A DNA stretch of 7,220 nt. Origin: Pedosphaera sp. Its GTDB lineage: Bacteria; Verrucomicrobiota; Verrucomicrobiia; Limisphaerales; UBA9464. The stretch lies in NCBI GenBank assembly GCA_009695405.1, contig SIAZ01000184.1:1-7220 (forward strand). The letters run 5' to 3'. Positions within the stretch are counted from its first letter, which is position 1; every line of letters starts with the position of its first letter. The translations under genes and the position numbers were made by a program. Shown in pieces: positions 1 through 6,306 of this stretch. The notes beneath the pieces are model-generated. The model did no database searches. It was given only the letters and a program-made list of their open reading frames with translations, and was not told the DNA's origin.

Positions 1-1
1 A

Positions 2-58
2 ACGAACCACACCGTTGCCGAACTCCTGCCTTGGAACTGGAAACCGGCGAAAACCTAA
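2..58 (+). CDS. tnpC: IS66-family transposase TnpC, C-terminal end (partial)
   Basis: Only the last 18 codons are visible, reading TNHTVAELLPWNWKPAKT and then TAA. The ELLPW(N/A)W(K) ending is characteristic of the C-terminal element of IS66 large transposases (the DDE transposase, often called TnpC). The match to a short tail would be weak alone, but it is supported by the IS66-type terminal repeat 60-90 bp downstream and by an IS66 TnpA-like gene at the other end of the window next to the matching repeat. The protein would cut and join DNA at the IS ends. Its catalytic residues lie outside the window, so activity cannot be judged. Confidence 0.75.
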   Translation, partial: TNHTVAELLPWNWKPAKT

Positions 59-119
59 TCCGGTCGGCCGGCCTTTCTTCCCCGCCTTCGATCGCGGAAT
101 ATCCTACTTTCGGTAACTA

Positions 120-148
120 GGGAACCATGGGGTTGGGCGTACGCTTAC
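120..148 (-). repeat. IS66 terminal inverted repeat, right end (IRR)
   Basis: Read inward on the minus strand from 148, the repeat starts GTAAGCGTACGCC. It matches the repeat at 7045-7073 at 27 of 29 positions, with differences at repeat positions 14 (C versus G) and 27 (C versus T). The GTAAGCG start is the IS66 family hallmark. This is the transposase binding and cleavage end, and position 148 is taken as the outer boundary of the element. Confidence 0.85.
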
Positions 149-241
149 AGTTCAAGGCCAAAATTAGGTTGAACTATTTAGGCATGTCAGATTGTGGAAG
201 AAAATCGCCTCAAACCCTTTAGTCCGGTCACATCAATCCAG

Positions 242-262
242 TTTTCCCAATCTCTGGGAAAA
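242..262 (-). other. Second hairpin downstream of ppdK
   Basis: This is a perfect 8-bp stem (TTTTCCCA at 242-249, TGGGAAAA at 255-262) with a 5-nt loop. On the minus strand it lies just after the T-rich tail of the ppdK terminator and shares four bases with it. It has no T-run of its own on either strand, so it is not a second canonical terminator. It could protect the RNA 3' end or be a weak backup pause site. Confidence 0.4.
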
Positions 263-295
263 TAAAAAGGCCGTCAGATTTCTCCTGACGGCCTT
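263..295 (-). terminator. Rho-independent terminator of ppdK
   Basis: This is a perfect 11-bp GC-rich stem (AAGGCCGTCAG at 267-277, CTGACGGCCTT at 285-295) with a 7-nt loop. On the minus strand it is followed by a T-rich tract (TTTTTATTTT, continuing to about 259). It lies 18 bp beyond the ppdK stop codon. The + strand side after the stem is A-rich rather than T-rich, so the signal is directional and serves ppdK. Confidence 0.9.
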
Positions 296-313
296 AAAAT
301 AAATCTCGAGCGA

Positions 314-3079
314 TTAGTTTTTAGGTCTCTTAGCCGGTGACTTAGCCGGTGACTTGGCTGCTGCGCGTTTTTCCTCGATCGCAGCTTGAGCTGCCGCAAG
401 ACGAGCCACAGGCACGCGGAACGGCGAACAACTAACGTAAGTGAGGCCTACCTTATGGCAGAATTTCACAGAATCAGGGTCACCACCGTGCTCACCACAG
501 ATGCCCAACTTAATACCAGGGCGGGTCGCATTGCCCTTCTCTGCCGCAATCTTCACCAATTGACCCACACCCGTCTGGTCAATCGAAGCGAACGGATTCT
601 TTTTCACAATTTCATTCTCAGTATAAGCACCGAGGAAGGAACCTGAATCATCACGCGACATACCGAGACAGGTCTGGGTAAGATCATTGGTACCAAAGCT
701 AAAGAACTCAGCTGATTGAGCAATTTCATCTGCTGTCAATGCACCACGAGGAATTTCGATCATCGTACCCACCGAATAAGAGATTTTAACCTTCTTCTCT
801 TTTTGAACCAAAGCAGCGACCTCATGGACAACTGCAACTTGAAGATCGAGTTCTTTTTTAAAGCCGACAAGCGGGATCATAATTTCCGGCTTGGCTTTGA
901 AACCTTTCTTCGTGGCATCGGCAGCAGCCTCGAGGACAGCACGCGCCTGCATGCGAGTGATTTCTGGGTACTTGATTCCCAGACGGCAACCACGGAACCC
1001 AAGCATCGGATTAAACTCATGCAACTCGTGCACCCGAGCCATAATCTTCTCGACTGGAATATTTAACTTCCGCGCCAAATCCATCTGTTGCTCCTTGGAA
1101 TGCGGAAGGAACTCATGTAGCGGGGGATCTAGGAAGCGGATGGTCGCTGGGTATCCCTTCAAGGTCTTAAAGATCCCGAAGAAATCTTCACGTTGAAACG
1201 GTAACAATTTCGCCAAAGCCTCCTCACGAGCCTTGAGAGTGTCCGCCAAAATCATTTCACGCATCGCATCAATACGATCGCCCTCAAAGAACATGTGTTC
1301 GGTGCGGGTCAGACCAATTCCCACAGCACCAAAAGCCATTGCCTGACGGGTCTGCTCAGGGGTGTCGGCATTGGTACGAACTGACATACGGGTGGCCTTG
1401 CTGCACCACTCCATCAATTGCACGTAATTCTTGAACTTGTCCGTCTTCTTAGCTGCTTTATCATTGCTGATCAACCCAGACACAATCTCCGACGGCGCAG
1501 TCTTGATCTGTCCGGCATAGACCAGTCCTGAGGTACCGTCGATGGAGAGAAAGTCTCCTTCTTTGAAGGTCTGGCCATCAATCGTGGTCGTCTTCTTGTC
1601 ATAATCAATGACCACACCCGCCGCGCCGCAAACGCAGACCTTGCCCATCTGACGCGCAACCAGAGCCGCGTGAGAGGAGACACCACCGCGGGCAGTAAGA
1701 ATACCTTCGGCAGCGATCATGCCACGCAAATCTTCGGGAGAGGTTTCAACTCGGACGAGAAGAACCTTTTCGCCCTTCTCGGAGGCGATCACCGCGCGTT
1801 CGGCATTAAAATAGATTTTGCCCGTGGCCGCACCCGGACCGGCGGGGAGTCCACTCGCGATGACCTTCGCTTTTTTGACTTCAGCCAAATCAAAAATCGG
1901 AGCGAGAAGCTGTTCGAGTTGGTCGGCTGGATTGCGGAGGACGGCAGTTTCCCAATCAATCAACTTCTCCTTGACCATATCGGCAGCAAACTTCAAGGCG
2001 GCGGCGGCAGTCCGCTTACCGTTGCGCGTCTGCAACATGAACAGTTGCCCTTCTTGAATGGTAAACTCGACGTCTTGCACGTCTTTGAAATGTGTCTCCA
2101 AAGTGGCACGCACTTTGAGCAGTTGAGCGTAAGACTTCGGCATAACGTCCCTGAGTTTGAGGACGGGCTCTGGGGTGCGGACACCCGCAACAACGTCTTC
2201 GCCTTGAGCGTTGACGAGGAATTCGCCATAGAACTCATTCGTTCCATTCGCTGGATTGCGAGTGAAAGCGACACCGGACCCAGATGTTTCACCCGTGTTA
2301 CCGAACACCATGGCCTGGACATTAACGGCAGTTCCCCATTCGGTAGGAATATTATACTTGCGGCGATAAACCATCGCGCGGTCATTCATCCAAGAACCAA
2401 ACACGGCACCCGCCGCACCGCGCAATTGGTCCCAGGGGCTAGTAGGAAATGCTTTACCGGTGCGCTCCTTCACCAGCGCCTTGAATCGTTTAACTAATTC
2501 TTGCTGGTCTAAGGCCGTCAACTTGGAGTCTTCGATTTCTCCGTGATATTTCTCGTGCTTGAACATCTCAATCACCGTCTCGAACGGCTCGTGATCTTCA
2601 CCTTCTCGCTTTTGAACACCCATCACCACGTCGCCATACATCTGGATAAAACGACGGTAGCAATCCCAAGCAAACCGTTCATTGCCAGTCGCTTTGACCA
2701 AGGCAAGGACCGTCTGATCATTCAATCCAAGGTTGAGAATCGTATCCATCATACCCGGCATCGAATCACGTGCCCCCGAACGAACGGCTACCAGCAGCGG
2801 CGTGCCGGTGGTCGCTCCGAACTTCGTGCCCATGATCTTCTCCATGTTCACCACGCCCGCTTCCATTTGAGACTGAAGCTCCTTGGGGTAGGTCCGTTTG
2901 TTGGCATAGAAATAAGTGCAAACTTCGGTGGTGATGGTGAATCCTGGAGGTACCGGAAGACCAATGCGGGTCATTTCGGCTAGGTTGGCACCTTTTCCAC
3001 CGAGAAGGGCCTTCATCGACCCATCACCGTCGGCTTTTTTGTTGCCCCAAGTATAAACGTATTTCAGTGCTTTCGGCAT
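314..3079 (-). CDS. ppdK: Pyruvate, phosphate dikinase (PPDK)
   Basis: PPDK interconverts pyruvate + ATP + Pi and phosphoenolpyruvate + AMP + PPi in the cytosol, serving glycolysis or gluconeogenesis. The 921-residue protein has the full family order. The N-terminal ATP-grasp region has LLGGKGANLAEM (25-36), MPGMMDTILNLG (107-118) and a GE(F)LVNAQGEDVVAG stretch (285-299). The phosphohistidine domain has ARGGVSSHAALVAR (463-476) with catalytic His470. The C-terminal PEP/pyruvate barrel has MIEIPRGAL (773-781), FSFGTNDLTQ (793-802) and GICGEHGG (859-866) with the conserved Cys861. Two features are odd: Ser468 occupies the position of the regulatory Thr of plant PPDK (usual motif GGMTSH), and a basic SPAK-repeat tail follows residue ~905, making it about 30-50 residues longer than typical bacterial forms. 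The ATG at 3077-3079 fits the family N-terminus, although no Shine-Dalgarno sequence precedes it. The gene is monocistronic, with its own promoter and terminator. Confidence 0.98.
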   Translation of the reverse strand: MPKALKYVYTWGNKKADGDGSMKALLGGKGANLAEMTRIGLPVPPGFTITTEVCTYFYANKRTYPKELQSQMEAGVVNMEKIMGTKFGATTGTPLLVAVRSGARDSMPGMMDTILNLGLNDQTVLALVKATGNERFAWDCYRRFIQMYGDVVMGVQKREGEDHEPFETVIEMFKHEKYHGEIEDSKLTALDQQELVKRFKALVKERTGKAFPTSPWDQLRGAAGAVFGSWMNDRAMVYRRKYNIPTEWGTAVNVQAMVFGNTGETSGSGVAFTRNPANGTNEFYGEFLVNAQGEDVVAGVRTPEPVLKLRDVMPKSYAQLLKVRATLETHFKDVQDVEFTIQEGQLFMLQTRNGKRTAAAALKFAADMVKEKLIDWETAVLRNPADQLEQLLAPIFDLAEVKKAKVIASGLPAGPGAATGKIYFNAERAVIASEKGEKVLLVRVETSPEDLRGMIAAEGILTARGGVSSHAALVARQMGKVCVCGAAGVVIDYDKKTTTIDGQTFKEGDFLSIDGTSGLVYAGQIKTAPSEIVSGLISNDKAAKKTDKFKNYVQLMEWCSKATRMSVRTNADTPEQTRQAMAFGAVGIGLTRTEHMFFEGDRIDAMREMILADTLKAREEALAKLLPFQREDFFGIFKTLKGYPATIRFLDPPLHEFLPHSKEQQMDLARKLNIPVEKIMARVHELHEFNPMLGFRGCRLGIKYPEITRMQARAVLEAAADATKKGFKAKPEIMIPLVGFKKELDLQVAVVHEVAALVQKEKKVKISYSVGTMIEIPRGALTADEIAQSAEFFSFGTNDLTQTCLGMSRDDSGSFLGAYTENEIVKKNPFASIDQTGVGQLVKIAAEKGNATRPGIKLGICGEHGGDPDSVKFCHKVGLTYVSCSPFRVPVARLAAAQAAIEEKRAAAKSPAKSPAKRPKN
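329..352 (-). repeat. 12-bp perfect tandem repeat encoding SPAK-SPAK in the ppdK tail
   Basis: CTTAGCCGGTGA occurs twice back to back (329-340 and 341-352), followed by a partial third unit (CTTGGCTG, 353-360). On the coding strand each unit encodes Ser-Pro-Ala-Lys. The exact repeat in register suggests slippage-driven expansion, so copy number may vary between strains without breaking the frame. It lies after the last conserved PPDK segment, so variation should be tolerated. Confidence 0.85.
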
Positions 3080-3137
3080 AATCGCTGTGTGTATCTTTTA
3101 AGGAAACGCGGGATTCGCGTGAGAATCAGAGGGGCGG

Positions 3138-3165
3138 ATAGTATCGGCGACAGGAAATGCGTCAA
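3138..3165 (-). promoter_or_regulatory. Predicted sigma70-type promoter of ppdK
   Basis: On the minus strand a -35 box TTGACG (3160-3165) is separated by 16 bp from a -10 box TACTAT (3138-3143). The -35 matches the TTGACA consensus at 5 of 6 positions and the -10 matches TATAAT at 4 of 6. Transcription would begin near 3131, giving a leader of about 50 nt. The prediction rests on sequence only. Confidence 0.55.
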
Positions 3166-3204
3166 CGCGGGAAAAAGTCTAACACGCGTCTCTTTCTTTC
3201 TAAC

Positions 3205-3235
3205 TTGTCGCTAAATCTCCTCGTGCAACTACAAT
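3205..3235 (+). promoter_or_regulatory. Weak candidate promoter for the rightward genes
   Basis: A -10-like TACAAT (3230-3235) lies 19 bp after TTGTCG (3205-3210). The -10 matches consensus at 5 of 6 positions, but the -35 is poor and the spacing is long. If it is used, transcription would start almost at the ATG at 3242, giving a leaderless or nearly leaderless mRNA. That fits the absence of a Shine-Dalgarno sequence, but chance similarity is quite possible. Confidence 0.25.
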
Positions 3236-3241
3236 TCGACA

Positions 3242-3874
3242 ATGTCGCCTCGACAAAGACCTCTTTTCATTGCCCTCGGCGTTCTGGGACTCGTTTGGAT
3301 CCTCGCCCTTGGCGGTTTTGCGATTTCTAGATCTCGCAAGGTCACTCCAGAAAAGATAATCGCTTTTTTGAATCGTACTCAGTTTCAAACACTCACTATC
3401 AAAGTCCGAAAAGACGCCCTCCGGCATTTGGCTGAAATGCTTAATTTATTGAGCTCTGAAGATCGGCGATCCGTCCGACTCACCGGAGCTTGGAGGACCT
3501 GGTTTTCATCGATGGATGCCAATGAAAAAGGGGAGTTTATGGAGCTCACTTTGCCTGTTGGATTCAACCAAATGCTCACTGCCTTTGAACAGATGCCTCC
3601 CGAGAAGCGGCGTGATACTATCGACGGAACCTTACGCCGATTACGGGAGGCAGAGAGTCGAATGGCTTCCGACTCACCCGAAAACAGGGGAGTTGGGGGA
3701 GATCCTATCGAGCAGTTAAGCCCTGAGTTGCGTAACAAAATGATTTCCACCGGGCTGAAGGCATTTATGGACCAAGGCTCATCAGAAACGAAGGCTGAGC
3801 TTCAACCGGTACTCGAAGAGATGCAGCGATCGATGGAATCAGGACGAATGCTGCGCCCTCGACGACGGCCTTAA
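3242..3874 (+). CDS. Hypothetical membrane-anchored protein
   Basis: I do not recognise this 210-residue protein. A short basic N-terminus (SPRQR) precedes one hydrophobic segment at about residues 8-28, followed by Arg/Lys residues, so it is probably a single-pass inner-membrane protein or uncleaved signal anchor. The remainder is polar, charged and predicted mostly helical: a leucine-rich stretch at 57-71, a MELTLPVGFNQMLTAFEQMP segment at about 100-119, Lys/Arg/Glu-rich helices at 120-142, and a basic end (RPRRRP). No catalytic motif is visible. The ATG is preceded by no Shine-Dalgarno sequence. It opens a four-gene run; the next gene starts 11 bp after its stop, so cotranscription is likely. 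It might be a structural or assembly partner of the pseudopilin or transporter, but nothing in its sequence shows this. Confidence 0.8.
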   Translation: MSPRQRPLFIALGVLGLVWILALGGFAISRSRKVTPEKIIAFLNRTQFQTLTIKVRKDALRHLAEMLNLLSSEDRRSVRLTGAWRTWFSSMDANEKGEFMELTLPVGFNQMLTAFEQMPPEKRRDTIDGTLRRLREAESRMASDSPENRGVGGDPIEQLSPELRNKMISTGLKAFMDQGSSETKAELQPVLEEMQRSMESGRMLRPRRRP

Positions 3875-3885
3875 TCGGACACATT

Positions 3886-4458
3886 ATGGCTGACACGTTC
3901 CATTCAAAAAAAACAACAACAGCCGCCGATGGCCAATTAGCTTTCACCTTAATTGAACTTTTGGTGGTGATCGCCATTATTGCTCTGCTTGCTGGCCTCC
4001 TCCTGCCTACTCTCTCCCAAGCGACCGCACGCGCACGCGCCACTGCTTGCGCTTCGAATTTACGGCAAATCGGGATCAGCTTACGCTTGTATCTCGACGA
4101 GAATGCAAACCGCTTTCCGATCATGTTAAACCGTACCGCGGGGACCAATCTAGTGATTACCAACGCCGTCGAAAAAGTGCTGCTCCCCCAGTTAGGTTCC
4201 CCCGTTGTTTTACACTGCCCCTCAGATCGAGAACGCCTTTTTGAATCCACTGGCTCTAGTTATTTTTGGAACTTCCTTTTGAACGGGCAAGACGCCGCTT
4301 CTCCTCGAATTCTAACTCTGCAAGTGAAAGAGAATGGCATCGCCTTGTTCAGCGATAAATCGAGCTTCCACGCAGCGCGCGGAAACGGAAAAGGGAAAAA
4401 TCACCTGTATGCCGATGGCGCTGTAAAGCAGTTTTTTGTCGTCGAACCCAGCCCGTAA
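3886..4458 (+). CDS. Prepilin-type N-terminal methylation domain protein (pseudopilin-like)
   Basis: The 190-residue protein has a 19-residue polar leader and then FTLIELLVVIAIIALLAGLL (residues 20-39), the classic type IV prepilin/type II secretion pseudopilin helix. Glu24 is at position +5 of the mature protein. The processing site is Ala19/Phe20, with Ala instead of the usual Gly at -1. After the helix come SNLRQIGISLRLYLDEN (57-73), CPSDR (111-115) and a C-terminal HLYADGAVK (173-181). This arrangement matches the large prepilin-like families of Verrucomicrobiota, Planctomycetota and Lentisphaerota (DUF1559-like, with the H...DG signature). It would be inserted in the inner membrane and cleaved by a PilD-type peptidase. 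No other pilus or secretion gene is present, so it is an orphan whose job is unknown. It starts 11 bp after the previous stop and ends 11 bp before the ATPase gene. Confidence 0.88.
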   Translation: MADTFHSKKTTTAADGQLAFTLIELLVVIAIIALLAGLLLPTLSQATARARATACASNLRQIGISLRLYLDENANRFPIMLNRTAGTNLVITNAVEKVLLPQLGSPVVLHCPSDRERLFESTGSSYFWNFLLNGQDAASPRILTLQVKENGIALFSDKSSFHAARGNGKGKNHLYADGAVKQFFVVEPSP

Positions 4459-4469
4459 CCTGTTGCCCC

Positions 4470-5393
4470 ATGATCCAGATCAACGACGTCTCCAAATCCT
4501 TCGGTCGCCGTTTAGCCGTGGATCACTTGACTCTCGATGTCCCCCGAGGAGTCACCTTCGGGCTCCTCGGTCACAACGGTGCAGGCAAGAGCACCGCGAT
4601 CGGAATGATGCTGGGACAGGTCTGGCCGAGTTCTGGAAATATCCGCATCTGCGGCCAAGATATTAGCCACCACCGAGATGCCGCCTTATCCAAGGTGGGC
4701 GCAATTTTTGAGGCGCCTGTTTTTTACGACTATCTGAGTGGGCGCAGAAATTTAGAAATTCTAGCTGGTTATTCGGGTGAGACGCCACCCGTCCGAATTC
4801 AAGAAGTCGCGGAGTGGGTAGGGCTCAGTGGGCGAGTCGATTCCAAAGTTCAAACCTATTCCCACGGAATGCGTGCCCGACTTGCGTTAGCTCAATCACT
4901 CTTACCTAGGCCCGAACTTTTGATTCTCGACGAACCCACCAACGGACTCGATCCGGAAGGGATTCACGAAATGCGAGAAACGATCCGTCGTCTCAATACG
5001 GATCTCAGATTGACCATTCTACTGTCATCTCATCTGCTCAGTGAAGTAGAACATTTATGTTCGCGAATCGCGGTATTGCACCAAGGGCGCAAGATATTTG
5101 ATGGGCCCTTGTCTGAAGCGCGGCAACCCCAAGGCTGGGTACGATTAGTGACAGATGACTTTGTCACTGCAACCGACTGGTTATCGAGCCAAGGTCTAAT
5201 CCACAGCCACAAGGAGGGGGCGAAGATTGCGCTGACTGAGGGGACCCAGACTGGGACGGTGGTAAAACGCTTGGTTCAGGCTGGTTTTACCGTTCATGAA
5301 ATCGCCCACGAAGAACAAACATTAGAACACTTTTATCTCTCTTTAGTCCGAGCCAACCGAACTCCCTCTTCCATCCAAGAGTCTCACTCTTAA
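4470..5393 (+). CDS. ABC transporter ATP-binding protein (BcrA/CcmA-like)
   Basis: This is the ATPase subunit of an ABC-2 type exporter: it hydrolyses ATP at the inner face of the membrane to drive the partner permease. The 307 residues show Walker A GHNGAGKST (34-42), a degenerate signature YSHGM (130-134) in place of LSGGQ, Walker B LLILDEP (150-156), D-loop NGLDP (158-162) and switch His188 in SSHLLSEVEHLC. The Q-loop position carries FEAPVFYDYLSG (80-91) with Glu rather than Gln, a pattern common in the BcrA (bacitracin/lantibiotic export) group and related ABC-2 ATPases. Residues 220-307 form a C-terminal extension typical of that group. The ATG lies 11 bp after the pseudopilin stop with no Shine-Dalgarno sequence. 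The permease gene follows 29 bp later. The substrate cannot be told from sequence. Confidence 0.95.
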   Translation: MIQINDVSKSFGRRLAVDHLTLDVPRGVTFGLLGHNGAGKSTAIGMMLGQVWPSSGNIRICGQDISHHRDAALSKVGAIFEAPVFYDYLSGRRNLEILAGYSGETPPVRIQEVAEWVGLSGRVDSKVQTYSHGMRARLALAQSLLPRPELLILDEPTNGLDPEGIHEMRETIRRLNTDLRLTILLSSHLLSEVEHLCSRIAVLHQGRKIFDGPLSEARQPQGWVRLVTDDFVTATDWLSSQGLIHSHKEGAKIALTEGTQTGTVVKRLVQAGFTVHEIAHEEQTLEHFYLSLVRANRTPSSIQESHS

Positions 5394-5422
5394 CGCGGCT
5401 TTCCGATTGAAATTTAAGTCCT

Positions 5423-6259
5423 ATGTTTCTTCATCAACTTCGTAACGAACTCTGGAAATTATACGGCAAGAAGCGGACTTATATTGGCTTTGGGATGTTT
5501 CTAATGGCCCAGTTAGTGATTCTGCTAGTGTTCCGTTTTTCAAAAGCATCTAGTGGAATGTCTGACCTTCTCGAAACCAACGGTTATAACTTTCGAGACT
5601 TCCTGTCACCACTCACCGCTGCTGCTTTCACCAACCTCTGGCTCGCCTATCTGCTCCTCCCTCTTTATGGAACTTTAGTGGGTGGAGATCTCGTGGCAAA
5701 GGAAGCTGAAGATGGGACGTTGCGAATGATCCTTTCTCGGCCCATTTCTCGATGCCGATTACTCGCATTAAAATGGGTAGCTGGAGCCATTTTTTCAATC
5801 AACCTCGCACTCGCTCTTGGTGCCTCTGGGCTTATATTAGCTCTCCCTTGTTTGCCATGGGGCGGGCTTTTTGTGTTTATGCCCGGAGAACTGTTCGGGG
5901 TTTTTAGCCCTAAAGAAGGTCTTTTTCGCTATGCTGCAGCTCACGCACTCATGGCAATTAAGGCCGTGAGTGTCATGGGCCTTTCCTTCTTCTTCGGTTG
6001 TTTCAATGTCAAACCTGCCGCTGCCACAATTCTGGCGCTATCACTTATTTTCCTGAGCTTTATTCTGATGAACATCCCTTGGTTTGCTGACTTGAAACCG
6101 TGGTTTCTGACCTATCATCTCAACATCTGGCAACGGGTCTACGCCGAGCCTATTCAATGGGGAAAAATTACTGAATCACTTAGCCTTTTAGTTGGATTTA
6201 ATGCGACTTTTTTTATCGCTGGATACGCAGTGTTCAGTGTTCGAGACATTAAATCTTGA
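5423..6259 (+). CDS. ABC-2 type transporter permease
   Basis: This 278-residue integral membrane protein should pair with the ATPase encoded just upstream. About six hydrophobic segments are visible, near residues 20-38, 62-88, 117-146, 172-194, 199-217 and 251-273, which suits ABC-2 permeases. The stretch GGDLVAKEAEDGTLRMILSR (87-106) is the typical cytoplasmic E-x-E-x-GTL-x-x-x-LSRP(I/V)SR coupling motif of the family (ABC2_membrane/BcrB-like, as in NosY and YhaP-type proteins). The start at 5423 leaves 29 bp after the ATPase stop; an upstream T-rich stretch has no clear ribosome-binding site. Its stop is 47 bp from the convergent protease remnant, and I see no terminator hairpin in that gap. 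The exported substrate is unknown. Confidence 0.92.
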   Translation: MFLHQLRNELWKLYGKKRTYIGFGMFLMAQLVILLVFRFSKASSGMSDLLETNGYNFRDFLSPLTAAAFTNLWLAYLLLPLYGTLVGGDLVAKEAEDGTLRMILSRPISRCRLLALKWVAGAIFSINLALALGASGLILALPCLPWGGLFVFMPGELFGVFSPKEGLFRYAAAHALMAIKAVSVMGLSFFFGCFNVKPAAATILALSLIFLSFILMNIPWFADLKPWFLTYHLNIWQRVYAEPIQWGKITESLSLLVGFNATFFIAGYAVFSVRDIKS

Positions 6260-6306
6260 GCGAGTCCGATTGCCCCCCTCCTCAGTCTACCGAGCGACCA
6301 TCAAAA
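6260..6306. other. Short convergent gap without a recognisable terminator
   Basis: The 47 bp between the permease stop and the stop of the convergent protease remnant contain a C-run (CCCCCC near 6272) but no stem-loop with a T-tract on either strand. Read-through from the transporter genes would make RNA antisense to the protease remnant. Confidence 0.5.

Larger units (their letters stand above)
1..148 (+). mobile_element. IS66-family insertion sequence, right-end fragment
   Basis: This is the 3' terminal part of an IS66-like element; the rest lies upstream of the window. It holds the last codons of a TnpC-like transposase (stop at 56-58), about 60 bp of non-coding subterminal DNA, and a terminal inverted repeat that ends in CGCTTAC at 142-148. 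IS66-family ends characteristically begin GTAAGCG when read inward, which is what the reverse complement gives. The same repeat, 27 of 29 positions identical, occurs in opposite orientation at 7045-7073, as expected for left and right ends of the same IS type. IS66 elements usually create 8-bp target duplications, so the flanking copy here would be AGTTCAAG (149-156). Its partner lies outside the window and cannot be checked. Confidence 0.82.
149..313. other. Intergenic region between the IS right end and ppdK
   Basis: No convincing gene is present. The longest read from the IS boundary on the + strand (151-222) gives 23 unrecognisable codons before a stop. The right half carries two hairpins downstream of ppdK. 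A 7-bp inverted repeat (AGTTCAA at 149-155, TTGAACT at 169-175) starts exactly at the IS boundary and may be chance. Whatever the IS inserted into was probably non-coding DNA downstream of ppdK, or the far end of a gene now on the other side of the IS. Confidence 0.6.
3080..3241. promoter_or_regulatory. Divergent intergenic region between ppdK and the four-gene run
   Basis: This 162-bp gap separates the ppdK start (leftward) from the start of the rightward genes, so it must carry promoters for both. It contains the ppdK -35/-10 pair, a small 5-bp-stem inverted repeat (ACGCG/CGCGT, 3106-3120) in the ppdK leader, and a possible -10 box close to the rightward start. No operator or riboswitch fold is recognised. 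Confidence 0.7.

Noticed and set aside
1..120. Alternative reading of the first 120 bases in frame 1, ending at TAG 118-120
   Set aside because: The frame starting at base 2 gives the IS66 transposase ending ELLPWNWK, whereas frame 1 gives an unrecognisable peptide.
149..175. 7-bp inverted repeat AGTTCAA/TTGAACT starting at the IS boundary, as a possible attachment or target palindrome
   Set aside because: The arms are short with a 13-nt loop, and such repeats arise by chance in a region of this size. There is no second example at the other IS junction (7037-7044).
1670..2497. Long open frame (275 codons) on the + strand inside ppdK
   Set aside because: It lies wholly antisense to a clearly conserved PPDK coding region, its translation resembles no family, and it is explained by the codon usage of ppdK on the other strand.
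4021..4043. Alternating CG/CA-rich stretch in the pseudopilin gene as a possible repeat or Z-DNA element
   Set aside because: It simply encodes the Ala/Arg/Thr-rich segment ATARARATA in a well-supported gene and is short.
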